Source: Arthrobacter sp. MYb227
Lineage (GTDB): Bacteria > Actinomycetota > Actinomycetes > Actinomycetales > Micrococcaceae
DNA: 64,000 nt
Direction of reading: 5' to 3'
NCBI RefSeq assembly: GCF_002975435.1
Contig: NZ_PCPT01000004.1
Span: forward strand, 62,001-126,000
A program made the position numbers and the translations under genes. This document shows, in pieces, positions 1 through 8,285 of this stretch. Below the pieces are notes generated by a model that saw nothing but the letters and a program-made list of their open reading frames with translations, was not told where the DNA came from and ran no database searches. Numbering within the stretch: position 1 is the stretch's first letter; every line of letters starts with the position of its first letter.

Positions 1-99
1 TCCCCACTCAGAATTGCCATCTGCTGGAAATGACCAAAGCGGTCGTTCGGAACCCTGTGGGATACCGGACGAACCGCCTTGGCCTTTGGTAGTGCTCAC
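1..99 (-). CDS. recX: RecX regulatory protein, N-terminal 33 residues only (runs off window)
   Basis: An open frame begins with GTG 5 nt after the recA stop and runs to the window edge without a stop. The visible part is a low-complexity Gly/Ser/Pro-rich leader. RecX N-termini are poorly conserved, so the identity rests on position: in actinobacteria recX lies directly downstream of recA and is co-transcribed with it. RecX binds RecA filaments and limits recombinase and co-protease activity. The RecX repeats would lie outside the window, so they cannot be checked here. Confidence 0.7.
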   Translation of the reverse strand, partial: MSTTKGQGGSSGIPQGSERPLWSFPADGNSEWG

Positions 100-103
100 G
101 AAA

Positions 104-1153
104 TTAGGAACCCTTGACGATCTTCAACTTCTCTTCGCCTTCGTCTTCGACTGGAGCCTGGCCGATGCCGAGCTTCTCGAGGATCTGGCGTTCGAGTTCA
201 TTGGCGAGGTCCGGGTTATCGCGCAGGAACTTACGTGCATTTTCCTTACCCTGCCCCAGCTGGTCACCATCATAGGTGTACCAGGCACCGGACTTCTTCA
301 CGAAGCCCTGATCCACACCGATGTCGATGAGGCTACCTTCGCGTGAAATGCCCTCACCGTAAATGATGTCGAATTCTGCCTGCTTGAACGGTGGTGCCAT
401 CTTGTTCTTGACGATCTTGGCACGGGTGCGGTTACCGACCGGAACCGTACCTTCTTTCAAAGTTTCGATGCGTCGTACGTCGATACGAACCGAAGCATAG
501 AATTTCAGTGCTTTACCACCGGTAGTGGTTTCCGGGCTACCGAACATCACACCGATCTTTTCACGCAGCTGGTTAATGAAGATCGCGGTGGTACGGGTCT
601 GGGACAGACGGCCGGTGATCTTACGCAGTGCCTGGCTCATCAGACGGGCCTGCAGACCAACGTGACTGTCACCCATTTCGCCTTCGATTTCGGCGCGCGG
701 TACCAGAGCCGCAACGGAGTCAATCACGACAATGTCGATAGAGCCGGAGCCCACCAACATGTCCATGATTTCTAGTGCCTGCTCACCGGTATCCGGCTGG
801 GATACCAGTAGTGCATCGGTGTCTACGCCAAGACGCTTAGCGTATTCCGGATCGAGTGCGTGTTCGGCGTCAATGAATGCCGCAATACCACCGGCGCGCT
901 GTGCGCTGGCTACCGCGTGCAGGGCAACGGTTGTCTTACCCGAGGATTCTGGGCCGTAGATCTCTACGACGCGGCCACGTGGAAGCCCGCCTATGCCCAG
1001 TGCAATATCAAGAGCAACCGAACCAGTGGGAATGGTGGCGATTGGCGCGCGTGTATCATCGCCCAAGCGCATGACAGAACCCTTGCCGTATGCCTTGTCA
1101 ATCTGCGCAAGTGCAGCCTCAAGGGCCTTCTCGCGATTCTTATCTACGGCCAT
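104..1153 (-). CDS. recA: RecA recombinase
   Basis: RecA forms ATP-dependent filaments on single-stranded DNA, pairs homologous strands and triggers LexA self-cleavage. The 349-residue product has the family's normal length. Walker A (GPESSGKTT) is at residues 67-75 and the Walker B aspartate is near 145. The L1 region (EIEGEMGD) and the L2 region ([19 protein letters not shown]) are both intact, and the C-terminus is acidic, as in RecA. No intein is present. There are two adjacent ATG codons; the second (1153) is chosen because AGGTGA lies 4-9 nt before it, while the first (1156) would be too close. The gene precedes recX and follows a DUF3046 gene. A probable SOS box lies about 155 bp upstream. 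Confidence 0.98.
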   Translation of the reverse strand: MAVDKNREKALEAALAQIDKAYGKGSVMRLGDDTRAPIATIPTGSVALDIALGIGGLPRGRVVEIYGPESSGKTTVALHAVASAQRAGGIAAFIDAEHALDPEYAKRLGVDTDALLVSQPDTGEQALEIMDMLVGSGSIDIVVIDSVAALVPRAEIEGEMGDSHVGLQARLMSQALRKITGRLSQTRTTAIFINQLREKIGVMFGSPETTTGGKALKFYASVRIDVRRIETLKEGTVPVGNRTRAKIVKNKMAPPFKQAEFDIIYGEGISREGSLIDIGVDQGFVKKSGAWYTYDGDQLGQGKENARKFLRDNPDLANELERQILEKLGIGQAPVEDEGEEKLKIVKGS

Positions 1154-1306
1154 CATTCACCTCGGTTGTTAGGGCCCATTGGCCAATACTCTTTGTCTAT
1201 CCACGAGCGTACGACTGCTGGCCGACACTTTGGTATCTGGGCGGTAGGACTGTGGAAAACCCTTCGTCTTCGCCCAACGAACTCACACCATGAACAATAC
1301 ACTCTT

Positions 1307-1322
1307 CCGAACAGATATTCGA
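1307..1322. promoter_or_regulatory. Probable LexA (SOS) box upstream of recA
   Basis: CGAAC, four bases, then ATTCG is one mismatch away from the actinobacterial and Bacillus-type SOS consensus CGAAC-N4-GTTCG, and the flanks extend the symmetry. It lies in the recA-DUF3046 intergenic region, about 155 bp ahead of the recA start, so a long recA leader is implied if the promoter is here. The call is from consensus match and context only. Confidence 0.65.
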
Positions 1323-1351
1323 ACACTATTTGCGGAGTCTTCGAATCTTTT

Positions 1352-1573
1352 CTAATCCTTAGGTGGAATATCGCGACCCAATTGACGCTCGGGAGGCACA
1401 TCTTGCATGGTGCAGATAGCCTGCCACACCGCCTTGGGTGGAGTTCCCTTGCTCAATGCCTCTTCGGCACTTACCCCTCCGACTTCGGCCAAGACCAGGC
1501 TCGAAGCCAGGGATCGGGAATAGCCCTCACCAAATTCGTCATCCATCAGACGCCAGAAATCACTCAATCGCAC
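1352..1573 (-). CDS. DUF3046 family small protein
   Basis: This 73-residue protein begins at a GTG (1573) giving V-R-L-S-D-F-W-R-L-M-D-D-E-F, the characteristic N-terminus of DUF3046. The end has the family's hallmark Q-D-V-P-P-E-R. DUF3046 proteins are short actinobacterial proteins of unknown function, typically encoded just upstream of recA, as here. A longer in-frame extension exists upstream but crosses a strong hairpin and lacks family similarity, so the short start is preferred. The gene sits between clgR and recA on the same strand; the terminator after clgR suggests it has its own promoter. Confidence 0.85.
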   Translation of the reverse strand: MRLSDFWRLMDDEFGEGYSRSLASSLVLAEVGGVSAEEALSKGTPPKAVWQAICTMQDVPPERQLGRDIPPKD

Positions 1574-1643
1574 AAGGCTAATTCTTTCATGGGTTTGTCC
1601 CTTGCGTGCAGTGCACGTGCTCAAGGACACGAGGTTAAAGAGA

Positions 1644-1687
1644 GGAGCCCTTGGTTTCAAGCAGTTTTGCTCGAAACCAAGGGCTCC
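1644..1687 (-). terminator. Intrinsic terminator after clgR
   Basis: A perfect 15-bp inverted repeat has arms GGAGCCCTTGGTTTC and GAAACCAAGGGCTCC and a 14-nt loop. It lies 55 bp past the clgR stop. A short T-containing tract (CTCTTTAACC) follows on the minus strand. The stem is strong enough to end clgR transcripts and separate them from the DUF3046-recA unit. Confidence 0.75.
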
Positions 1688-1741
1688 CCTCATGCCAACT
1701 CGGGGTACACACCGCACCCGAATGGCTCTAAGAGTTTTTGG

Positions 1742-2173
1742 TTAGTGGCTTGGGGCCAAGCGCTTGCCTAGTTCCATCGGGTACTCGCCGGCGAATTCGC
1801 TGGCCAGATCCACTGGAACAGTGTCAGGGATGGTGATGCCTTCGGCGATAGCTACGCGGTCACTGACTTCGCGGAGCATCAACGAGAGCGGCACCTCTAG
1901 TGCGCTGCAGATCGAGGAAAGTAGTTCGGAAGAAGCTTCCTTCTGTCCACGCTCAACCTCGGAAAGATATCCAAGCGATACTCGTGCACTATGGGAAACC
2001 TCGCGCAGGGTACGTCCCTGACGCTGACGAACGTCGCGGAGGACGTCACCGATTTCGTGTCGTAGGACTACCATCTTGCGCTCCTCTTTTTCGCGGCGGA
2101 CCTCGCTCTGTAGGCCCACATCACGCCAACGGACCACACCGTTTACCGATACTGGTTGTTTGACCATGTGCAT
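1742..2173 (-). CDS. clgR: ClgR-type XRE transcriptional regulator
   Basis: ClgR is the actinobacterial activator of clp protease and chaperone genes and of some stress genes. The 143-residue product has a variable N-terminal segment, then a Cro/C1-type helix-turn-helix at about residues 38-95 ([20 protein letters not shown], then [17 protein letters not shown]), and a short C-terminal tail. Position between cinA/pgsA and recA matches clgR in Mycobacterium, Corynebacterium and Arthrobacter. Two possible ATGs lie 6 nt apart (2173 and 2167); GGAG about 10 nt upstream fits the first. The C-terminal residues are hydrophobic/small, as in unstable ClgR degraded by ClpP, but no definite degron is visible. 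Confidence 0.9.
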   Translation of the reverse strand: MHMVKQPVSVNGVVRWRDVGLQSEVRREKEERKMVVLRHEIGDVLRDVRQRQGRTLREVSHSARVSLGYLSEVERGQKEASSELLSSICSALEVPLSLMLREVSDRVAIAEGITIPDTVPVDLASEFAGEYPMELGKRLAPSH

Positions 2174-2361
2174 TGCCTTTGTTCTCCGGTCCTATTGCCT
2201 TTGTGGGGCGATCGGTGCGGAACACTTACTGTGTCCGTCATTGGTTACAACTACGGTGACCCGTTATTTGTTCCCACGTCCCCACACTATCTAGTGTTTG
2301 GGTCGTTTTGCCACAACATTTTGGTTTGGGTCACCAACTATGTCATAAACCGCTTCGGGAA

Positions 2362-2886
2362 CTACATTGCCGCATCAACCTGTGGGGTTTCTGAGCGCAG
2401 GGTGGAAAGTAGCAGAGTTAATGCTGCGTCAGTTGACTGATTTCGAATCTCTTCGCGAGTTCCAGCAAAGCAATATTCAACAAATCCGCTGCCAGCCTCA
2501 TGAGCATACCCAAGAAAAACCGTACCAACATCCTTGCCATCATGCGGATCTGGCCCGGCTACGCCGGTTGCAGAGACGGCAACCGAGCTTTGGCATCGTG
2601 CTTGGGCGCCCACGGCCATCGCTCGGGCAACTTCACCATCAACCGAACCATGGGTGGCGAGCAATGTCTCGCTGACCCCGAGCACCTGTGCCTTCACCTC
2701 GTTGCTGTAACTGATAACCCCGCCTTGTAACACTGCGGAGGAACCCGGTATTTGTGCCAGCGTTGCCGCGATCAAACCAGCGGTTAGAGATTCGGCAGTG
2801 GCAACGGTGAGTCCTAATTCTTTACCCAGCGAAACTACTTCACGTGCCAGCTCATTGGTTGCCTTGCCCGTCCGAAAATCATTCAT
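2362..2886 (-). CDS. cinA: CinA C-terminal-domain protein, nicotinamide-nucleotide amidohydrolase PncC type
   Basis: The family deamidates nicotinamide mononucleotide to nicotinate mononucleotide in NAD salvage. The 174-residue product carries only the CinA C-terminal domain, the usual form next to pgsA and clgR in actinobacteria. Family signatures are visible: TVATAESLTAGLIAATLAQIP near residues 27-47, GGVISYSNEVK, and VAVSATGVAGPDPHDGK. It lies 28 nt after pgsA on the same strand and probably belongs to the ftsK-pgsA-cinA unit. The link of cinA to competence or recA expression in other bacteria should not be assumed here. Confidence 0.92.
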   Translation of the reverse strand: MNDFRTGKATNELAREVVSLGKELGLTVATAESLTAGLIAATLAQIPGSSAVLQGGVISYSNEVKAQVLGVSETLLATHGSVDGEVARAMAVGAQARCQSSVAVSATGVAGPDPHDGKDVGTVFLGYAHEAGSGFVEYCFAGTREEIRNQSTDAALTLLLSTLRSETPQVDAAM

Positions 2887-2914
2887 AGTTTCCCCCCTAC
2901 TTCCTCGCTGTCGG

Positions 2915-3535
2915 CTACGCCTTGGTGTTTGTTTCTGGGTTAGCCAAGAAACGGGCCCGCAGTTGGGCCGCCTTGATCAGGTAATCAACGCCCGTCACTA
3001 GGGTGGCGAGCAAGGCCAAGATCATCACGCCGAAGGCAACTACCCCGAACCACGGCACGGTCTGGGACCACGGCAGCAGGTAGAGAAGTATCGCGATTGC
3101 CTGGAGCACCGTTTTGAGCTTGCCACCGCGGGAAGCTGCCATGACACCGTAACGAATCACGACGAAGCGCATCAGGGTGATGCCCCATTCGCGGACCAGG
3201 ATTGCTCCGGTGATCCACCAGCTCAGCTCTCCCAGCACCGAGAACAGCACCAGCGCGGAGCCGGTGAGCAACTTATCGGCAATGGGGTCTGCGATCTTCC
3301 CGAAGTTGGTGATCAGGTTTCGACTGCGTGCCAAATCCCCATCGAGTTTGTCGGTGTAGATGGCAAGTGCGAAGAGTCCGAAAGCCACCCAACGCAACCA
3401 CCCATATTGCTGCTCATCTGCAAGCAAAGCCCAAATGAAGAAGGGAACCATGAAGATCCGCAAGGTGGTGAGCACATTTGCGATATTCAGGTTTGGAACA
3501 GGAGGTTGGGCTTGGCTAGCCGGGGAATCAGTCAC
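2915..3535 (-). CDS. pgsA: CDP-diacylglycerol-glycerol-3-phosphate 3-phosphatidyltransferase
   Basis: This membrane enzyme makes phosphatidylglycerol phosphate, the committed step to phosphatidylglycerol and cardiolipin. The CDP-alcohol phosphotransferase signature D-x2-D-G-x2-A-R-x8-G-x3-D-x3-D is complete at residues 62-87 (D62, D65, G66, A69, R70, G79, D83, D87). The 206-residue protein has about five to six hydrophobic segments starting near residue 20. It begins 9 nt after the ftsK stop, so the two are almost certainly co-transcribed. The position next to ftsK and cinA is the usual actinobacterial location of pgsA-type genes. Confidence 0.93.
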   Translation of the reverse strand: MTDSPASQAQPPVPNLNIANVLTTLRIFMVPFFIWALLADEQQYGWLRWVAFGLFALAIYTDKLDGDLARSRNLITNFGKIADPIADKLLTGSALVLFSVLGELSWWITGAILVREWGITLMRFVVIRYGVMAASRGGKLKTVLQAIAILLYLLPWSQTVPWFGVVAFGVMILALLATLVTGVDYLIKAAQLRARFLANPETNTKA

Positions 3536-3544
3536 GTCTCTAGG

Positions 3545-6442
3545 TTACCTTCCGGTAAGGTTCCAGGCGTCTTCCGACCCCTCGTCATCAGCGCCGTCGT
3601 GGTAGTCAGTTGCTTGTTCGAAGCTATTGAGGTCTTCGGCAACCAGGTCCACACCAAAGTGGTTGGCGTTGGCGTTATCCGCAAGAGCCGCTTCTTGGGC
3701 AGTGGGGACCACGTCCTGCGGGGTGTCGTCTCCACGCATTGCGGCAAGCACCTCTGGTAGGTCATCGGGCTTGACCAACACGTCACGAGCCTTAGAGCCT
3801 TCCGAAGGTCCAACCACGCCACGGGATTCGAGCAGGTCCATGAGGCGGCCGGCCTTGGCGAAGCCAACACGCAGTTTACGCTGCAGCATGGAGGTGGAAC
3901 CGAATTGAGTTGTGACCACAAGCTCGGTGGCCTGCAACAACAATTCAAGATCGTCACCGATATCGTCATCGATCTGCTTCTTGGGTGCTTCAACCGCCAC
4001 GTCGTGACGGTATTCGGCCTTCAATTGGCCCTTGACGTGTTCAACAACGGCTTGGATCTCCGATTCGGTGACCCAGGCACCCTGCACACGCATGGGCTTT
4101 GAGGTACCCATGGGCAGGAAGAGCGCGTCACCCTGACCCAGCAGCTTTTCGGCGCCCGGCTGGTCAAGGACCACGCGGGAGTCGGTGACGGATGAGGTGG
4201 CAAACGCCATGCGAGATGGAACGTTGGCCTTGATCAAACCGGTAACAACGTCAACGGACGGACGCTGGGTGGCAAGGACCAAGTGGATGCCTGCGGCACG
4301 GGCCAGCTGGGTAATACGCACGATCGAATCTTCAACATCGCGCGGGGCAACCATCATCAGGTCGGCGAGCTCATCGACGATGACCAGCAGGTATGGGTAG
4401 GGCTTGACCACGCGCTTGGATCCCTCGGGCGGGATCACCTTGCCGTTTTTGACACCCTTATTGAAATCATCAATGTGCTTGTACCCAAAGTTGGCAAGAT
4501 CGTCATAGCGGGTGTCCATTTCACGGACCACCCATTGCAACGCCTCGGCTGCCTTCTTGGGGTTGGTAATGATCGGGGTAATCAAGTGCGGGACACCCTC
4601 GTAGGCGGTAAGTTCCACACGTTTGGGGTCAACCATGACCATGCGTACCTCATCCGGGGTGGCACGCATCAGGATCGAGGTAATCATCGAGTTCACGAAC
4701 GATGACTTACCGGCACCGGTGGCACCCGCCACCAAAAGGTGGGGCATCTTGGCAAGGTTTGCAACAACAAACCCACCCTCAACGTCCTTGCCAACACCCA
4801 TGACCATGGGGTGTTCTGTCTTGCGCGCATTATGGCTGCGCAGCACATCGCCGAGAACAACAATTTCCTTATCGGCGTTGGGGATCTCAATGCCGATGGC
4901 ACTCTTGCCAGGAATGGGCGAGAGGATTCGCACATCGGAGGAGGCAACCGCGTAGGAGATATTCTTTGCAAGCGCTGTGACACGTTCGACCTTGGTGCCC
5001 GGAGCTAGCTCAATCTCATAGCGGGTAACCGTTGGGCCACGGGAGAACCCGGTGACCTTTGCATCGACCTTGAACTGATCAAGGGTGTCGGTCAGCGAGG
5101 CAACCACCGCGTCGTTTGCCTCGGAGCGTTCCTTGGAGGGCGGACCCGCGGGCAGCAGGTCGGAGCCTGGCAACGTGTAGGTGACATCTCCGGAGAGTTG
5201 GAGCTGTTCGGTACGTGCCGGGATGGGAGGCAGCGGCGCGGCAGGTGGCCGGGAAGGGATCTGTGGGACAACCGTTGTGGTGTCATCGTTCGAGCCAAAG
5301 GAATTCACGTCGATGGCGCTCATGGCCTGGGTGGTGGCCTCGGGTTCGGAGCCCAAGCCGACCTGTTCCATGATGGCTGCCATCTCGAGCTCGGACTTGG
5401 TAGGCCTGCGTACCCCGGGGCGAATCGCCGGTTCCTGATATTCATCGCCCACGAGCTCATCGTATAGATCGACCGAAGGATCGGCGTTCAGGGGTACGCC
5501 ATCGGCATCGGTGATGACTGCCTTGTCGTACGCTCCACCTCCGGTGTAGCTAGCCAAGTCCTCGGTGGGATCGTCGGCCAAGTCCTTGTCCTTGCCAAAG
5601 AGCTTGATCTTTTTCCGAGGTTTTTTGGCCGCCGCGGCTTCTTCATAGAGGTACGACTGATCGTGATCCGAGGATTCGAGGTCAACGCCCTTGCGTGGCT
5701 CGTATCCTTCGGCGTGCTGGCCCATGAGCTTTTCGTAGCCTTCACGGAAGCGCGAAGGAATCTGCCTAAACGGGGTAGCCGTGAGGATCATCAGGCTCAG
5801 GCAGATCAATAGGATCATCAGAATCGTTGTTGCCGGGGCGGTGATGGCACTTGCAAGGGGGACGGTGACAATGGCTCCAAGCACGCCACCGGCTTCCCAA
5901 AGCTTCTCAAAGGGTGCGTTGATTGCCGGAATCCCGCCAACAATATGGGAAATACCGCTTCCGGCAACCGTGAGCATGGCCAGACCGATGCCTACACGGT
6001 TATTGGCTCGGTGTTCTTCGGGCCACCGGAAGAGCCTGATGGCACCAATCAAAAGAATCGGTGGCATCAGGGCTGCCATGAATCCAAAGGTTCCGCCGGC
6101 TACGGAGTGTACAAAGCCTCCGTACCAGCCAACGCCACGCAGCCCCCACCATTCGACCGAGGCAATGATCATGGCCAAGATGACGAGGAAGAGCCCGGTT
6201 CCGTCGCGCCGCACCTCATAGGGCGGGTGGACGTCGCGGCCAATCTTCCTAAAGGCCCCGGCAATCACACGGGCTATGCCCATCCAAGCGGAACGGATCA
6301 TGCGCACCGGCAGCGGAAAGTCGTGCACCGGCGCTGCCGGGGCACTTTTTGCACTCTTGGTGCTCTTGGTCGAGGAGGACGTGGCACGTGGTTTACGCGT
6401 GCTCGTTTTCCCCCCGCCTTGCGAGGAGGTACGTGGAGCCAT
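3545..6442 (-). CDS. ftsK: DNA translocase FtsK/SpoIIIE
   Basis: FtsK is a septum-anchored hexameric motor that pumps chromosomal DNA during division and helps resolve dimers. The 965-residue protein has a basic Ser/Thr/Lys-rich N-terminus and about four membrane segments within residues 75-215. A variable linker follows. The motor domain has Walker A (GATGAGKSS) near residue 572 and Walker B (LLVIVDELADLMM) near 687. The C-terminal gamma winged-helix (about 834-895: QRKLRVGFAKAGRLMDLLES) reads KOPS/SRS sites. All catalytic elements are intact. The upstream 358 bp to the next divergent gene should hold its promoter. Confidence 0.97.
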   Translation of the reverse strand: MAPRTSSQGGGKTSTRKPRATSSSTKSTKSAKSAPAAPVHDFPLPVRMIRSAWMGIARVIAGAFRKIGRDVHPPYEVRRDGTGLFLVILAMIIASVEWWGLRGVGWYGGFVHSVAGGTFGFMAALMPPILLIGAIRLFRWPEEHRANNRVGIGLAMLTVAGSGISHIVGGIPAINAPFEKLWEAGGVLGAIVTVPLASAITAPATTILMILLICLSLMILTATPFRQIPSRFREGYEKLMGQHAEGYEPRKGVDLESSDHDQSYLYEEAAAAKKPRKKIKLFGKDKDLADDPTEDLASYTGGGAYDKAVITDADGVPLNADPSVDLYDELVGDEYQEPAIRPGVRRPTKSELEMAAIMEQVGLGSEPEATTQAMSAIDVNSFGSNDDTTTVVPQIPSRPPAAPLPPIPARTEQLQLSGDVTYTLPGSDLLPAGPPSKERSEANDAVVASLTDTLDQFKVDAKVTGFSRGPTVTRYEIELAPGTKVERVTALAKNISYAVASSDVRILSPIPGKSAIGIEIPNADKEIVVLGDVLRSHNARKTEHPMVMGVGKDVEGGFVVANLAKMPHLLVAGATGAGKSSFVNSMITSILMRATPDEVRMVMVDPKRVELTAYEGVPHLITPIITNPKKAAEALQWVVREMDTRYDDLANFGYKHIDDFNKGVKNGKVIPPEGSKRVVKPYPYLLVIVDELADLMMVAPRDVEDSIVRITQLARAAGIHLVLATQRPSVDVVTGLIKANVPSRMAFATSSVTDSRVVLDQPGAEKLLGQGDALFLPMGTSKPMRVQGAWVTESEIQAVVEHVKGQLKAEYRHDVAVEAPKKQIDDDIGDDLELLLQATELVVTTQFGSTSMLQRKLRVGFAKAGRLMDLLESRGVVGPSEGSKARDVLVKPDDLPEVLAAMRGDDTPQDVVPTAQEAALADNANANHFGVDLVAEDLNSFEQATDYHDGADDEGSEDAWNLTGR

Positions 6443-6747
6443 GGCTCTAGGGTATCGCCCCGCGGTGACAGGTGCCTGAATTTACACGGTTCCCCGGGGA
6501 AGAAGCGCCTTGGATAAGCGTCACAACCTATGCCATTTTCGAGCTTCCGTGGTCACTTGTTCTGCTAGCAAACCTGTCCCGTGTGCCAGTGCTTTGGTGC
6601 CGAAGCGTCAGCTGGATTGCATTCTTATCTCGAGTGCATGAGCTCCTGGATTTTTGTTTGAGTAGACATCGGGTACCCAGATTTCGTGGCTCACAAGCCT
6701 TTTAATAGTTTTCTCAATTGGGGCTTCTCTTCACCACAAACCCTGAT

Positions 6748-6781
6748 GTACAGTTCACTTGACAGGTAAAGTTCACTTTAC
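6748..6781. promoter_or_regulatory. Tandem operator: two copies of a 16-bp imperfect palindrome
   Basis: GTACAGTTCACTTGAC (6748-6763) and GTAAAGTTCACTTTAC (6766-6781) are two copies of one dyad, GTAAAG-N4-CTTTAC, with an 18-bp repeat interval. The second copy is a perfect dyad and the first has two changes. A TTGACA -35-like hexamer overlaps the first copy, so protein bound here would block transcription of the membrane protein/XRE pair. The XRE protein encoded by the second gene is the obvious candidate binder (inference). Confidence 0.65.
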
Positions 6782-6800
6782 AATTCATGAGGAGATCGAG

Positions 6801-7268
6801 ATGAGTGAAGTCAAAACGCGTACCAAATGGGGACGCGCAAAATTCGGTAATCGCCAGATCCCTGCAATGCGGATTGCCATCCCGTGCGGTCTAGTTTTGG
6901 GAACCATCTTAAGCTTGGTCGCGGTTTGGAACGGTATCGCGGGACCGAATAAATCGCTCGGCGGAACCGTCTTTGCCGTTTGCTTAACTATTCCAGCAAC
7001 CATGCTCGTATGGGCTCTAGTCGTTGACAGGTCATCCCTGCAGGGAGCAGTCGATCTGCCCGAGCAGAGCATTGAGTCACAGTGGTACCAGCAAGCCGCG
7101 GCAGGTACACAGATCGACGTCATCTTGGCAGCAATCCTTGGAGTCCTCGCACTCTCTATTTTTCCGTCGGGAAACAACGCGGACCCTAAACTGATACTCG
7201 GCGGTGTCATTGCGATTTCTATTGCAAGCGTTGCCATCAGATACCAACTGCTACGCAGGAAAACCTGA
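6801..7268 (+). CDS. Small multi-pass membrane protein paired with an XRE regulator
   Basis: The product has 155 residues and about four hydrophobic segments: around residues 24-45, 52-73, 104-120 and 127-146. The architecture matches the small DUF2178/DUF2975-like membrane proteins often encoded beside YozG-type XRE regulators, but no family signature is decisive. The ATG at 6801 is preceded by AGGAG 7 nt upstream; an upstream in-frame start would sit inside the operator. The stop codon is followed after one base by the start of the regulator, so the two are translationally linked. Function is unknown; the pair may sense membrane or envelope conditions (inference). Confidence 0.75.
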   Translation: MSEVKTRTKWGRAKFGNRQIPAMRIAIPCGLVLGTILSLVAVWNGIAGPNKSLGGTVFAVCLTIPATMLVWALVVDRSSLQGAVDLPEQSIESQWYQQAAAGTQIDVILAAILGVLALSIFPSGNNADPKLILGGVIAISIASVAIRYQLLRRKT

Positions 7269-7269
7269 C

Positions 7270-7467
7270 GTGGAAAACCTCCTGTCGGAGCACCGAAAAT
7301 CAATGGAGTGGTCCCAACAACGGCTTGCCGATGAACTGGGAGTGACTCGGCAAACGATTATCTCTATTGAACGGGGAAGATTTGACCCGTCATTGCCGTT
7401 GGCTTTCCGTATCGCTGCACTCTTCAACAAACGCATTGAAGAGCTGTTCTTTCCCGAAAAAGACTAA
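7270..7467 (+). CDS. YozG-like XRE family transcriptional regulator
   Basis: This 65-residue single-domain regulator has a Cro/C1 helix-turn-helix covering nearly its full length (SQQRLADELGVTRQTIISIE, then RGRFDPSLPLAFRIAALF) and ends F-F-P-E-K-D, as is common for the short YozG/YgzD group. The GTG at 7270 starts the conserved protein one base after the stop of the membrane gene. An upstream ATG at 7204 would add a non-homologous extension overlapping that gene. It probably represses its own operon through the two dyads at 6748-6781. Confidence 0.85.
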   Translation: MENLLSEHRKSMEWSQQRLADELGVTRQTIISIERGRFDPSLPLAFRIAALFNKRIEELFFPEKD

Positions 7468-7520
7468 GCACGAGACTTTGCACCAACAGGGCAAAGCTCA
7501 TCGAAGCAATACCTATATGC

Positions 7521-7573
7521 CTAAGGCCCAGGGTTGACCTTTCCGAAAGGGAGTACGCAACCCTCGGCCTTAG
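7521..7573. terminator. Terminator between the XRE gene and ribA, possibly bidirectional
   Basis: Arms CTAAGGCCCAGGGTTG (7521-7536) and CAACCCTCGGCCTTAG (7558-7573) pair over 16 bp with one mismatch. The enclosed bases contain a second small hairpin (CCTTTC/GAAAGG). The two genes are convergent here, and T-rich sequence lies on the plus side (ATTTTTAT), so it may serve both. Confidence 0.7.
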
Positions 7574-7585
7574 TAGTATCGATTT

Positions 7586-8218
7586 TTATGCCTCGATCAG
7601 GTGACCCATGCGTGCGCGCTTGACCTCGAGGTACCCGGAATTTTCCGGATTTGCCCCAACAATCAATGGCACCCGGTCAACAATCTTGATTCCTAATGCA
7701 CCTAGTTGCTTGATCTTTTCCGGGTTGTTGGTCAGCAGCTTCACCGAGTCGACGCCAAGATCCTTGAGGATTTCGGCCGCGGCGGTGTAATCGCGACTGT
7801 CATCCGGCAGGCCCAGTTGGCGATTGGCATCCACGGTGTCCACACCGTCCTCCTGTAAACGGTAAGCGCGTAGTTTATTGGCCAGTCCAATGCCGCGTCC
7901 TTCGTGGCCACGCATGTAAATGACGACTCCCTCATGCTGCTTGATCAGGTCCAATGCCGCATCAAGTTGGGGTCCGCATTCGCATTTTAGCGAACCAAAG
8001 ATTTCTCCGGTGGCGCATTCGGAGTGCACGCGTACCAGCGCTTGTGCACCGGGAACACCAGAGATGATTGCCAGATGCTCATCCCCCGTCCATTCATCAA
8101 GGTAGGAGCGGAAGACAAAGCTTCCATGCGAGGTAGGAACCGTGGTTTCGGCTTCCATGATGATATGTCGCTTGGGTTGGTGTTCGTGGGTAACCGCATT
8201 GTTATCGACGAGCGTCAT
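7586..8218 (-). CDS. ribA: GTP cyclohydrolase II
   Basis: GTP cyclohydrolase II opens GTP to the pyrimidine precursor of riboflavin. The 210-residue standalone enzyme has the three zinc-binding cysteines (SECATGEIFGSLKCECG), the catalytic loop RGHEGRGIGL and the nucleotide-binding TNNPEK motif. The ATG at 8218 has AGGA about 9 nt upstream and matches family length; the open frame extends further but without similarity. It lacks a fused RibB (DHBP synthase) domain, which most actinobacterial riboflavin operons carry, and no other rib gene is nearby. It may therefore be a second copy for flavin supply to the flavoprotein encoded just upstream (inference). Confidence 0.93.
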   Translation of the reverse strand: MTLVDNNAVTHEHQPKRHIIMEAETTVPTSHGSFVFRSYLDEWTGDEHLAIISGVPGAQALVRVHSECATGEIFGSLKCECGPQLDAALDLIKQHEGVVIYMRGHEGRGIGLANKLRAYRLQEDGVDTVDANRQLGLPDDSRDYTAAAEILKDLGVDSVKLLTNNPEKIKQLGALGIKIVDRVPLIVGANPENSGYLEVKRARMGHLIEA

Positions 8219-8285
8219 GAGTGTTTCCTTTTCTGGGTGCCGCAGATGGCGTGATGTCATGAGGGAAAGCAGAGATATTTTTGAG

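Noticed and set aside
860-1771. 303-residue open frame on the plus strand opposite recA and DUF3046
   Set aside because: It lies antisense to two conserved genes, has no family pattern and no ribosome-binding site. It is a frame shadow typical of high-GC DNA.
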